In this document: piece by piece, positions 44,778-53,194 of the stretch | Layout: each line of letters opens with the position of its first letter | Numbering within the stretch: the first letter of the stretch is position 1 | Source of the DNA: DTPU01 sp963827855 | GTDB taxonomy: Bacteria > Planctomycetota > Phycisphaerae > Sedimentisphaerales > Anaerobacaceae | Direction: 5' to 3' | DNA: 64,000 nucleotides | Assembly: GCA_963827855.1 (NCBI GenBank) | Contig: CAWHBY010000002.1 | Location: forward strand, 992,001 to 1,056,000 | Notes under the pieces: generated by a model | Database searches by the model: none | What the model was told of the DNA's origin: nothing | Seen by the model: the letters and a program-made list of their open reading frames with translations, nothing else | Translations under genes and position numbers: made by a program

Positions 44778-45721
44778 GGGCAGGAGCCGAGGTGACCAAG
44801 GGACAACAGACCGTAGTAGGTGTATTCGCAATCGACAACGGGGTCAGCGACCGTGCCCCTGAACCCACCCTGCTCGCTCCACAGGCCCTGGACAAAACAC
44901 AGACACCTCCCGCGAAGGTCTTCGTCCAACTGCTGGCGGGTCACAGACAGGGCATGCAAGGCAGTAGCCGTGGAGAGCAGATCCGGCTGCACCACGCCCT
45001 GCTCGGCCCCCCCGCCCCACGGGAAGGCGACAAACCCGCCTGATGGGGCAGCTTGGGCCAGCAGGAACTCCACAGAGCCCTCGGGTACAGGACGACCCAG
45101 ATAGTGGAGCGACGTGACGGCAGCGGCGGTGGCAGGCGTTGCGCCGACGCCCATGGAGGCCGCATTGGCAAATCCGCCATCGGGCATCTGGAGGGACTGG
45201 ATGCAGCGGATGAGTCCCTGCTCATCCGACGGGGCGCTGCCCAGGTCCTGCAGAAGGCCCAGGGCCAGCAGGCAGGCGTACGCGCTGCCTTCGGTCCCAC
45301 CCTGCACCAGGGCGTACCCGCCGTCAGGAGACCGGTGGGCCGCAAGGCCGTCGAACAGCGCCTTGGACAGGCCGGAATCAATGGGCTGACCTCCCCGTTC
45401 TGCCAGGTCTGCCCAGCATCGGCCAAGACAGGCCAGATGCACCAGATCAGGGCCGGCCGGCTGGGTCTGGCCGGTGGCGGCACGGGGGGCGAACCGCCGG
45501 AGGTACGTGTCCATAGCCTCCACCGGAACGTCGGCCTCCAGGGCCATCAGCGACTCAAGGCCAAACACGGTGTAGTAGAGGTCACCCTCAGGGCCCCTGC
45601 CCCTGAACCCGCCCTCTGCGCAGAGCCGCTCCTTCAGCAATCCCACCACGCGGCCAGTCCGGCCACTCAGCAGGGGCGAGGCCTTGGCGGCTGCCGCCAG
45701 CATGTCACGTCTGAGGGTCAT
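44774..45721 (-). CDS. Prenyltransferase beta-subunit / squalene-cyclase repeat protein
   Basis: About 315 residues of alpha-barrel repeats of the PFTB type: EGGFRGRGPEGDLYYTVFG, RSPDGGYALVQGG, QMPDGGFANAASMGVG, QGGFRGTVADP and DCEYTYYGLLSLGHL. This spacing is closest to geranylgeranyltransferase beta subunits. It lacks the DxDD motif of class II cyclases, so it should not protonate substrates itself. Possible roles: chain-holding partner of the cyclase, or a prenyl transfer enzyme. Start GTG 45724 or ATG 45721; both overlap the upstream gene. Encoded between the prenyl-diphosphate synthase and the cyclase. Confidence 0.82.
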   Translation of the reverse strand: MTLRRDMLAAAAKASPLLSGRTGRVVGLLKERLCAEGGFRGRGPEGDLYYTVFGLESLMALEADVPVEAMDTYLRRFAPRAATGQTQPAGPDLVHLACLGRCWADLAERGGQPIDSGLSKALFDGLAAHRSPDGGYALVQGGTEGSAYACLLALGLLQDLGSAPSDEQGLIRCIQSLQMPDGGFANAASMGVGATPATAAAVTSLHYLGRPVPEGSVEFLLAQAAPSGGFVAFPWGGGAEQGVVQPDLLSTATALHALSVTRQQLDEDLRGRCLCFVQGLWSEQGGFRGTVADPVVDCEYTYYGLLSLGHLGSCP

Positions 45722-47366
45722 CACAGCAGCCCATCCGCTCGAAGTCGTCGAAGACCTTGGCCACGACCCGCCTGAGCAGGCCCTTCAGGCCGGCATTGCG
45801 GAGCCCCATCAAACTCCCGATGGCCCGTGCCTTGTAGGTCTCCATGGCTCGGAGGGCCATGGCCTCCACCTGCGGACAGGCGATCAGCGACTCCACCGAC
45901 CCTGGATCAGGCTGGGCCTCCGGCGACCAAAGAGAGGCCAGACGCCGGCGGCCCTCTTCGTCGGCCCGTTCCCAGGCCAGGGCCACGAGGACGGACAGGC
46001 GCCGGCCCGCCATCAGGTCGCCTCTTTGCGGGCCACTGAGATCGTCAATGTCGTCCCGGATCTGATAGGCGACGCCCAGGGCCTCACTGTAGTCCCTGAA
46101 GACCGGCGAGACCTGCTGGTCCTCGCCCGCGAGGATGGCGCCAAGGCTCAGCGCCACCTCAAAGGCGGGCGCAGTCTTCTGACGGAAGATCTGGAAGACC
46201 TCCTCCACGGCCAGCGGCCGCCGAGCGCGGGCCCAGCACAGCTCCTGGCCCTGGCCCAGACAGAGCGTCCGGTGGCCCAGGGCCGCGGCCCTGAGAAGGC
46301 GGCTCCGGACGTCCGCAGGCAGATCCAGCTCTGCCAGCAACCGATACCCTTCACCGACCAAGAGGTCCCCCACGTTGAGGGCCACCGCCACGCCGTGCTC
46401 TGCTGCCAGGGTCTGGCGGCCGTATCGCTGCGCGTCGTCGTCTTCAATATCGTCGTGGATCAGGGACGCCTTGTGGAAGCACTCCACCGCAAGGGCGGTC
46501 TTTCGCAGCACGTCGTCAGCCACGCCGCCTGCCTCGCCCTGCAGGGCCCTGCAGGTGCAGGCGGTCAGGAAGGGCCTCCACCGCTTGCCGGCCAGGGCCA
46601 TCCAGTCCAAGGCGATCTGTTCGGTTCGGGTCTGTTCCAGCAGGATCTCGCCGGCCAGGGCCTCGTGGGTAAACCAGTTCGTGACCTGCCGGTGCAGGCC
46701 ATCCAGATCAAGCCTGCGGGTGTGGTCCTCGCCCGTCAGGTACAAGGCCTCCCACACCCAGTCGAGATCGACCTGGGTATTCTGACATCCGTCCCGCAGC
46801 AGAGGAATGGCGACGCCCGGGACCGCACCGGCCTCCATGTAGGGAAAGACCCTCTCCAGAACGGACAGGCAACTGATCCCGACCACGGCCTCGACCTTGC
46901 CGGCCTCGATCAGTGACATCACCACGGGCGAACCCTCGGCAACCAGCACCGCGTACCCGAGCTGTTCCGCCTGGCGGGTCAGGGGGTCGATGGGGCACCG
47001 CCCACAGTGTTGGCACACCAGGCCGAGGTCGTCAAACGGGGCCGGGCACTCGGCTGGATTGCGGAGGCAGTTGGGCAGGAGAAACAGCCGCTTGGCGTAG
47101 GGAATCACGGCGACCGTATCACGCCAGACCTCATTGTTGAGCACCACGGCCACGAAGTCCGCGTACTTCGAGGCCATGCACGCCGTCTCCAGCACGATCC
47201 GGGTGTGGCTGCGGAGCTCATCGAGGGACAGCGGCGGCACGGGTCGGACTTGGGCAACGTAGTCTCGGGCAGCCTGAAGGAGACGGTCGCGCGCCGCCTT
47301 GGTCTGAGGCACGTTGCCCTGCGGAAGCCGCAGGGTCTCGGTCGTGGGCACGGGACTATCCGGCAT
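45705..47366 (-). CDS. DUF116 - prenyl diphosphate synthase fusion
   Basis: 553 residues. Residues about 60-225 are a DUF116 domain with cysteines 100, 107, 118, 121 and 124 (LPNCLRNPAEC, CQHCGRCPID) and further C166 and C194, suggesting a metal or Fe-S site. About 245-540 is a complete isoprenyl diphosphate synthase: GKRWRP at 260-265, first aspartate motif DDIED at 305-309, second QIRDDIDDL near 437. It elongates allylic diphosphates with IPP; chain length cannot be read reliably. ATG 47366 follows GAGGAGG and overlaps the radical SAM stop by 11 bases. The fusion links an iron-sulphur-type domain to chain elongation and is the most unusual protein of the cluster. Confidence 0.88.
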   Translation of the reverse strand: MPDSPVPTTETLRLPQGNVPQTKAARDRLLQAARDYVAQVRPVPPLSLDELRSHTRIVLETACMASKYADFVAVVLNNEVWRDTVAVIPYAKRLFLLPNCLRNPAECPAPFDDLGLVCQHCGRCPIDPLTRQAEQLGYAVLVAEGSPVVMSLIEAGKVEAVVGISCLSVLERVFPYMEAGAVPGVAIPLLRDGCQNTQVDLDWVWEALYLTGEDHTRRLDLDGLHRQVTNWFTHEALAGEILLEQTRTEQIALDWMALAGKRWRPFLTACTCRALQGEAGGVADDVLRKTALAVECFHKASLIHDDIEDDDAQRYGRQTLAAEHGVAVALNVGDLLVGEGYRLLAELDLPADVRSRLLRAAALGHRTLCLGQGQELCWARARRPLAVEEVFQIFRQKTAPAFEVALSLGAILAGEDQQVSPVFRDYSEALGVAYQIRDDIDDLSGPQRGDLMAGRRLSVLVALAWERADEEGRRRLASLWSPEAQPDPGSVESLIACPQVEAMALRAMETYKARAIGSLMGLRNAGLKGLLRRVVAKVFDDFERMGCCDDPQT

Positions 47367-48933
47367 GGGCCTGAACCTCCTCTGCTGCGCAGCGGCCGGG
47401 CCTGACCGCCAGTTGTTTCGCCAGACGGCGGAAATGTCCCCTCCAGGTGAGGACCTCGCATCGTCCAAGGGCCTGGACAAAGGCCCGCCTGGCCCACGGG
47501 ACGCCCCCTGCCCGTTGGTTATCCCAGAAGAGGCGAGGCACCTGCACAAAGTTGTTCTCGTAGCACGTTCGGTAGAGCGTCAGGTGCTGCGGGGTCATGC
47601 GATCGATCCCGAATCCCCTGCCTGCCGAGACGTCGTCGGCCGTGACCGGCTCGTAGAAGATCGGGAAGACCACGCTCCCGCCGGCCTGCAGGCGCTGGAC
47701 CAGACCCAGCGTGGAAGTCACGTCGTCCGGCGTCTCTCCGGGAAGGCCGAGGACCACGCTGAACACGGGGAAGAAGCCTGACCTGCGGAGCCGATCCGCG
47801 GCGTCGAGCACCAGGTCGCTCCAGTTCTCCGGTCGAAACGGGGCGATCTTGCCCCGGCTGTTGGCGGCCACGAGGTGGCCGTTGGCGCTCTCCGCCCCCA
47901 TGTTCACCCACAGGTAGTCCGTCCGCTCCTCCCAGGTCAGCAGACGCCGGATCTCGACCAGTTGCTCAAGGCTCAGACCAAGGACCGAGGTCACGCTGGC
48001 GTGGTCGATCTGCATGAAGGACAGCCCTGCGATCTCGCGCATCCGGGTCAGCAGGCCATGGAGTTTCTCGAAGTCAGGGCGGGCGCCGCTGGCCCCATAG
48101 CGGAAGAAGTCTTCACTGCCGCTGACCACGGCCCGCACGCCGTTGGCCACGTTGGTCTGCAGATCAGACAGGATCGTCTCAGGATCGAGGTGCCCCATGC
48201 CCTGGCGGGCCATGGAACAGAAGCGGCATCCCCTGCCGCAGCCCCTGGACAGCTCCACGATGCCGAGCAGGGAGGCCCCGCGTATGGGCTGGATACGGTC
48301 CACTCCGGAGTCGGTCTCCACCACCGGACCTGACGGGCAGCGGCCCTGAAGCAGATCCTCGAACAACCGCGGCCCCGCGGATTCAAAGTACCCCTGAAAG
48401 ACCACGTCCACCTCGACGTTGGGGGGGCGATGCTCAGGATGCAGGTTCCATTGCCACGCCCCGGCCCCGCCGAGGGCGATACGGAATCCGTATTGCCGCT
48501 TGAGCCGTGACAGGTCTTGGAGCATCCGCCGCGTCCAGAAGCGACTGTAGAGCTCGCCAGTCCAGAATTGGGTGGTGGTCGTATTGCTCATACCGCGGCC
48601 GAGCGGATCGCTGGAGCTGACCGCCACGACCTTGACCCAGGGACCAAGCAGCTCGGGCAGCCTTTCCGGCGTGGTGCAGACCACGTCGTCCCGGGTCAGG
48701 GAGGTGTATCTCAGCAGGGCCGACTCCACGCGGCGAAGCCCCAGGGGCGAGGACTCCGCCCTGCCCGAGGCATCGGTCCGGACTGGCTTTGCCAGGAATC
48801 GCCGCATGAAGATCTCGGGCACGTGGGTGGTCTGCATGGTGGCGAAGATCCCCTCGAACAGGATCTTGTACCGCGCACTGAGGGTACGGTCCGCAACCAG
48901 GACCACGGCAGGTCTGAGCGTCGGACTAGACAC
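47356..48933 (-). CDS. Radical SAM protein with B12-binding-like N-terminal domain
   Basis: 525 residues from GTG 48933, which overlaps the ferredoxin stop. Residues about 1-200 resemble a degenerate cobalamin-binding Rossmann domain (KVVAVSSSDPLG, RIALGGAGAW). The cluster motif CGRGCRFC (C232, C236, C239) starts the radical SAM barrel, followed by VNMGAESANGHLV and VVLGLPGETPDDV. Within a terpenoid cluster, a C-methylation or C-C bond reaction on the isoprenoid chain is the natural guess, as in hopanoid HpnP-type enzymes. The lack of a canonical DxHxxG cobalamin motif argues for caution. Confidence 0.85.
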   Translation of the reverse strand: MSSPTLRPAVVLVADRTLSARYKILFEGIFATMQTTHVPEIFMRRFLAKPVRTDASGRAESSPLGLRRVESALLRYTSLTRDDVVCTTPERLPELLGPWVKVVAVSSSDPLGRGMSNTTTTQFWTGELYSRFWTRRMLQDLSRLKRQYGFRIALGGAGAWQWNLHPEHRPPNVEVDVVFQGYFESAGPRLFEDLLQGRCPSGPVVETDSGVDRIQPIRGASLLGIVELSRGCGRGCRFCSMARQGMGHLDPETILSDLQTNVANGVRAVVSGSEDFFRYGASGARPDFEKLHGLLTRMREIAGLSFMQIDHASVTSVLGLSLEQLVEIRRLLTWEERTDYLWVNMGAESANGHLVAANSRGKIAPFRPENWSDLVLDAADRLRRSGFFPVFSVVLGLPGETPDDVTSTLGLVQRLQAGGSVVFPIFYEPVTADDVSAGRGFGIDRMTPQHLTLYRTCYENNFVQVPRLFWDNQRAGGVPWARRAFVQALGRCEVLTWRGHFRRLAKQLAVRPGRCAAEEVQAHAG

Positions 48934-49711
48934 GATCGTCTCCCCCCTGCCCCGCCGGGTCTGCGGGCCGGCTGGGCGAGGCCCCTTGCCCGATCCTGCG
49001 GAGGTCCGCTGGCGACAGGGAGGCCAGGACGTCCGCCGGGATATCCAGTTGCTTGCGCACCGCGTCCCTGTGCCGGAGGGCCTCATGCAGGCCTCCCTGG
49101 AGCAAGCGGCCGATGTCCGCCGCTTCAGCCTGGCCGACGTCGGCCCCATTGATGGGCGGCTGGCCGTACTTGGGAAAGATGATGGCCTGTTGTGGGCACG
49201 CCCTGGCACACGCGGGACAATTGGTCTTGCAGTGCGAAGGCCGGGTCACCTCGACGCGGCCTTCCTGGGACAGGGTATAGACGCCAAAGAGGCAAAAATT
49301 CAGGCACTGCCTGCAGTTCTTGCACCGATCGTAGTCGATGACCGGGAACCAGGGTATCCAGCCGTCCTCCTTGGCAGGCATCTGGACCTTGCCAGGGGTG
49401 CCCTGGCTGCGGTCGCCGAGCAACGCGGAGACAATCTGGTCTGCGGACTGGGTCCTGGCGTTGAAGAAGCGAACCTGCTCCGCCATCAGTGACACCCCTG
49501 CAGCCTGGAAGAGCCAGCGAATCGCACGGGGATAGCAGGCGACCACGGAGAGCGGTCGGGACTCCGCCCAGCCCTGCAGCCGCACGTCCCTCGCGGCGGC
49601 AAGCCCGCACAGGTCAGGGACGACCTCGACCTCCGCACCCCCCTGCGCCAATGCCTCCAGCATCTGACGAAGGGAGCCCTCGGGTACAAGGTTGTAGTGG
49701 TGCAGGCGCAC
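48926..49711 (-). CDS. Two-cluster ferredoxin with N-terminal domain of unknown function
   Basis: 261 residues. Residues 1-100 form a small alpha/beta domain (MRLHHYNLVPEGSLRQMLEA) I cannot name. Two 4Fe-4S sites follow: C130, C133, C136, C140 and C161, C165, C168, C172. It probably supplies electrons to the radical SAM enzyme encoded next, whose GTG overlaps its stop. Start is GTG 49711, the only possibility in this frame before the conserved region. It is the first gene of the terpenoid cluster and lies about 130 bases after a candidate promoter. Confidence 0.8.
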   Translation of the reverse strand: MRLHHYNLVPEGSLRQMLEALAQGGAEVEVVPDLCGLAAARDVRLQGWAESRPLSVVACYPRAIRWLFQAAGVSLMAEQVRFFNARTQSADQIVSALLGDRSQGTPGKVQMPAKEDGWIPWFPVIDYDRCKNCRQCLNFCLFGVYTLSQEGRVEVTRPSHCKTNCPACARACPQQAIIFPKYGQPPINGADVGQAEAADIGRLLQGGLHEALRHRDAVRKQLDIPADVLASLSPADLRRIGQGASPSRPADPAGQGGDDRV

Positions 49712-49841
49712 ACGAGGATAGGTCGCCGCTGCGCTACGTCCTTCGTTGTCGTCATTCCTGACCCCATCGTCATGTCTCGGCCCCCGCCCCGCCGAGCAGA
49801 CCGCGGGGACAGAATGGTGCCCTACTCAAATGCCCAAAACC

Positions 49842-49869
49842 ATTATACCCAGCCCGCAGGCCAATGAAA
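49842..49869 (-). promoter_or_regulatory. Candidate sigma-70-type promoter for the terpenoid cluster
   Basis: On the minus strand a perfect TATAAT at 49847-49842 is preceded by TTTCAT at 49869-49864 with a 16-base spacer. The -35 match is weak (3 of 6). It points to the ferredoxin gene start at 49711, leaving a leader of about 125 bases. Confidence 0.4.
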
Positions 49870-49906
49870 GGGCGAGAGTCCCACCATCAGCCCGTTCCGC
49901 GCAGCG

Positions 49907-50617
49907 TCACCCCGGATACCCCACGCTCTGGGCAAAGAGCACCCGCTGCTCGGGCCGCAACCTGAATTCCTTGACCGTATTCTCCTTGTCACAGTTGTGG
50001 AACCAGGCCGCCAGGCCCTGGGAGGCGGCGAAGAGATAGACGTTGCCGGCGATCAGGCCCGTATCTACGTAGTAGTACGATTTCTGTATCTCCGGATCCC
50101 TCAGGCCCGGCTCCTGGAAGGGCGCCTTGGCGTACTTGGCGAGATCCACCACGTAGAAGAGGTTCACGGGCGCAGACGCCGCGCCTCGCCGTCCAGCCCG
50201 TGCCCGGAAGTCCCCTGTAACCACCGGCACGAGCCGGTGAGGGACCGCATCGTACAGATAGACGCCCTGGGGCAGGGCCACGTACAGGTCGATCTCCTGG
50301 GAATTGCTGGCAGAGGCAGCCGTGCGACCCGTGCGGCCCGAGGTCCCCGCTTCACGGTTGACGCCGAACGCGGCCCAGAGCAGGTTGGACAGGACCTGGG
50401 GCGGGAGCGGGTCCGGCTTGATATTACGGATTGTCTTCCTCTCCTTTAGGCTGGCCAGCACGGACTTGCCGCCCTCGGTCTCGGGCTTCACGAGCGAGAT
50501 GGGCTGCAGGTCCTGCGAGGGTGCAGGTGACGGGCCGGACTCTTCGGCCCACCCCGATGACGCGGCCGCCAGGAGGGTCGCCGCGGGCACCTGTTTCAGA
50601 AACGCTCTGCGATCCAT
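49907..50617 (-). CDS. Tat-exported SagB/ThcOx-type nitroreductase-fold protein
   Basis: 236 residues. The twin-arginine signal MDRRAFLKQVPAAT is followed by ASLKERKTIRNIKPDPLPPQ, the FMN-binding start of the SagB/nitroreductase fold, and ends with DKENTVKEFRLRPEQRVLFA and QSVGYPG. SagB-like oxidoreductases use FMN; those in peptide clusters oxidise azolines. No peptide-modification genes are nearby, and an exported member is more likely to be a general flavin oxidoreductase. It is separated by 195 bases from the terpenoid cluster and reads the same way. Confidence 0.83.
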   Translation of the reverse strand: MDRRAFLKQVPAATLLAAASSGWAEESGPSPAPSQDLQPISLVKPETEGGKSVLASLKERKTIRNIKPDPLPPQVLSNLLWAAFGVNREAGTSGRTGRTAASASNSQEIDLYVALPQGVYLYDAVPHRLVPVVTGDFRARAGRRGAASAPVNLFYVVDLAKYAKAPFQEPGLRDPEIQKSYYYVDTGLIAGNVYLFAASQGLAAWFHNCDKENTVKEFRLRPEQRVLFAQSVGYPG

Positions 50618-50690
50618 GGGATTCCCCTTTCAACAAACACCGGACGCATCAATGATGCCTTCCCCTGCGCCCGCCGTCAATTGGCGCATG

Positions 50691-51146
50691 CAGGGCGAAC
50701 GCAAAGTCCCTCGTGTACATGGTCAGGAAGAGAACCGGTTCCTGGCCGCAGATGCCCTTTCTCGTGGCCCCGGCCTGTGGTCGCATTGGCCAGGAGAACT
50801 GAAGGAGTTTCTTGCCGCGAATGAACGCCAATACAGCCTAAGCCGCCAGATCGAGGCCTAGGAAGGGGACGCGTTCCAGGCTTGCCTGGATAAGCGGCCC
50901 ATTCCGTAGGCCGCCCTTGGGACACAGTCCCAAGGCACGGCGTAGCCGTGGATCGGGCGGCGGAGCTACGAACACGTCAAGACCCACGCCCCCGCGCCAG
51001 CATTCGCGTCTATTAGCGTCATTCGCGGCAAGAAACAAGAACGCTTCCCAGCCAGTCGCTCCCGCGACTGCGTCGGTCTGTCCGCCTGCGGCGGATGACA
51101 GAGAACCTACGTCTCTTTGAGGCAGGCCGACTTTGCGCTCGCCCTG
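50691..51146. mobile_element. Hairpin-array transposable element, family 1, copy 4 (456 bp)
   Basis: The ends CAGGGCGAACGCAAAGTC and GACTTTGCGCTCGCCCTG are inverted repeats. An exact 10-bp duplication TTGGCGCATG flanks it (50681-50690 and 51147-51156). The interior is shorter than copies 1 and 3 but contains the same hairpin blocks, for example GCCTTGGGACTGTGTCCCAAG in complement and CCAGGCTTGCCTGG. It provides the best direct evidence that this family moves by a transposition mechanism. Confidence 0.93.
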
Positions 51147-51245
51147 TTGGCGCATGCCTCTCCTCTGGCCAGGGGGGCTGCCGATGTAGTATAATGGAGA
51201 ACATCCTAAAGGGGTGTCTCGTACGAACACATGAAAGGGGTTCTC

Positions 51246-52689
51246 ATGACGACTACTCGGCGCACGACCACGGCTCTATCCCTGGTGGCTGCCTTTCTGG
51301 TAGCAGGTCTTTCAGCGGCTCTGCAGGCCCAGACGGCTGACGCCTGGCAGAAGGAGAAGGTCGATTGGCAGGCGGGCGCAGGCCGGCGCATCAAGTCCAT
51401 CCACTTCCCCAAGGACAAGCGTCCCCCTCGGCAGGCCGTCTCGCCGGAGGGAAAAGTCTCGACCGAGTCGTCCCAGATGCGGACCACGAAGGCCCTGGCC
51501 AGCGACGCGGGTCCCGCGGTCCTGGCCATCGACGTCAACAATCCTCCTGTGGACGGCTTTATCCCCTGGATCGCGATAGGCGTCACGAACCAGCGCAAGG
51601 ACTCCTTCGAGTTTGACGCCGTGGTCGAGCACAGCGTCGTAGGCTCCTATCCCTCGGGCGTCAATCCGCAGAACGACTACATGATCGGGATCTTCGACAC
51701 CGGCGCGGGCGGCCACGTCATCGGCTACAACCAGGCCAAGCTGGCGCACCTGACCGGCAGCCTGGTGAGTTCCAGCCAGACCACCGTGTATGGCGTCGTG
51801 GGGGCGCTGGACGTATGGATCAGCCAGCCGCTGGGCCTGTTCATCGACGGTCTGGCCGCCATCGATCCCGCCAGCAACCTGCTGAGCGCCTCCGGAATGA
51901 TGGGCGAGAGCAACGTGGTGGTCATGGTGGGCGAGGCGCCCTCCGGCACAGCCCCTGATCTGGCCACCGCCATCGGCCCGCCCCTGAGCGTGTACTACAC
52001 GACCGAGATCCGCAACGACAAGGTCAGGACGGTCGTCCGCGGCGGCCAGACCTACTCAGGCCCCGACATCCGGCTCTTTGCCGAGGACGACCCTTGCGCG
52101 CCCGAGTACGCGAACGTCATTCCGCTCGAACTGCGTCCGCTCGGAGGCGTGAACGTCCAGTATATCACGACCATTCCGGATCTGGGCGACATCGACTCCT
52201 GGTTCGACGATCCGGGACCGGCGACCCCTTCGGTCATCATGGGCGTCGGCTCCCAGAGCCTCTTCTTTGTCTCCAGCGTGGACCTCTACGAAAAGACTGC
52301 GCGTGGCCATGGACAAGACCCGCTTCATGTTGGACACGGGCGCCCAGGTCTCTGTCATCGGCTCGCGGATCGCCGCCAGGCTGGGCCTGACGCCTGCAGC
52401 CAAGGAGTTCGAGGTGGAGATCGAGGACGTCACGGGCGAGGCTGTCATGGCCCCGGGCTTCTACGTGGACGTGATCCAGATCCCTGCCCTGGGTGAGTGG
52501 TTCACCGCCCGAAACGTGCCCATGGTCCTCTTGGACGTAACCTCCCCCGAGGGCGGCACCCTCGACGGCATCGTGGGCATGAATCTCTTCGTGAATTTCA
52601 ACCTGGTCGTCCGAGGCGGCGGCCTGTTCCTCCAGCAGGATCCTGCCCTGGAGTTCGAGCCGATCGGCACCGTCCCCGCCACGAATTGA
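51246..52689 (+). pseudogene. Secreted two-lobed retropepsin-like aspartic protease, frameshift near 52295
   Basis: ATG 51246 after AAAGGGGTTCTC. Signal peptide TTALSLVAAFLVAGLSAALQA. The first lobe has FDTGAGGHVIG near residue 150. After a one-base slip in a GAAAAG run, the second lobe continues in another frame with FMLDTGAQVSVIGSRIA and DGIVGMNLFVNFN. Two D-T-G motifs in one chain would make a pepsin-like active site from retropepsin folds. If the extra A is a sequence error, the gene encodes an intact protein of about 480 residues. Neighbours give no hint of its substrate. Confidence 0.72.
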
Positions 52690-52789
52690 CGCCTAGCCGG
52701 ACCAGACTGCCTGTGCCTTGGGTCCTCTCGCCGGTCCGCACTGGCACCTGCTGCACCCACGTGGCAGGTGGACAGGGGGGGCCTTCTTG

Positions 52790-53013
52790 TCTTTGCCGCG
52801 AATGACGCCGTACGCATGCGAGCAAGCAGGACTCCATGAAGCAAGCTGGCTTGCGGAATGGAGGCCGGCGAAGCTCGCCCGGTACGCCACGGCGTACCGG
52901 TAGACGCGAAGCGTCGCGTACGGCGGCGATACGAACAAGGCCAACCTCTCGAGGCGGCGACAGCCATTCGCGTGCATTCGCGGCATTCGCGGCAAACGAA
53001 CTCCTTCGGTTCT
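52790..53013. repeat. Partial hairpin-array element (family 1), inner unit only
   Basis: Begins TTTGCCGCGAATGACGCC and ends CATTCGCGGCATTCGCGGCAAA, an inner inverted repeat of the family. Contains CGTACGCATGCGAGC, GACTCCATGAAGCAAGC, GACGCGAAGCGTCGCGTACG and GCGACAGCCATTCGCG. The outer CAGGGC ends are absent. Shares block order with the partial copy at 8018-8225. Confidence 0.68.
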
Positions 53014-53092
53014 CCTGTCCCCTTTCGCCGGGCGTGGATGGCAGCGAGGGATTTGACAGGCCGCAGCTTTGTCCCTATCATGGCGTGCCCTT

Positions 53093-53156
53093 AGAGTCTA
53101 TCTCAGAACCTGTATCTACTGCGATCGGCTACGAAGCAGGTTCTGAGATAGACTCT
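53093..53156. mobile_element. MITE-like element, family 2, minimal copy (64 bp)
   Basis: A perfect 20-bp inverted repeat, AGAGTCTATCTCAGAACCTG and its complement, around a 24-base core that keeps GATCGGCTACGAAG of the family. It ends 38 bases before the waaA start and could affect its leader as a strong hairpin. Confidence 0.72.
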
Positions 53157-53194
53157 TGGAGATCTGCCGAGCAGGCAGTCCGTGGGAACGACCG

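Noticed and set aside
47366..49209. Quinolinate-synthase-like or NadA-like identity for the DUF116 domain
   Set aside because: The cysteine pattern CxxxxxxC followed by CxxCxxC fits DUF116 better; NadA motifs are not present.
51190..51195. Perfect TATAAT upstream of the aspartic protease
   Set aside because: No -35 hexamer at a suitable distance; the surrounding bases are the target duplication of the adjacent element, so I do not call a promoter.
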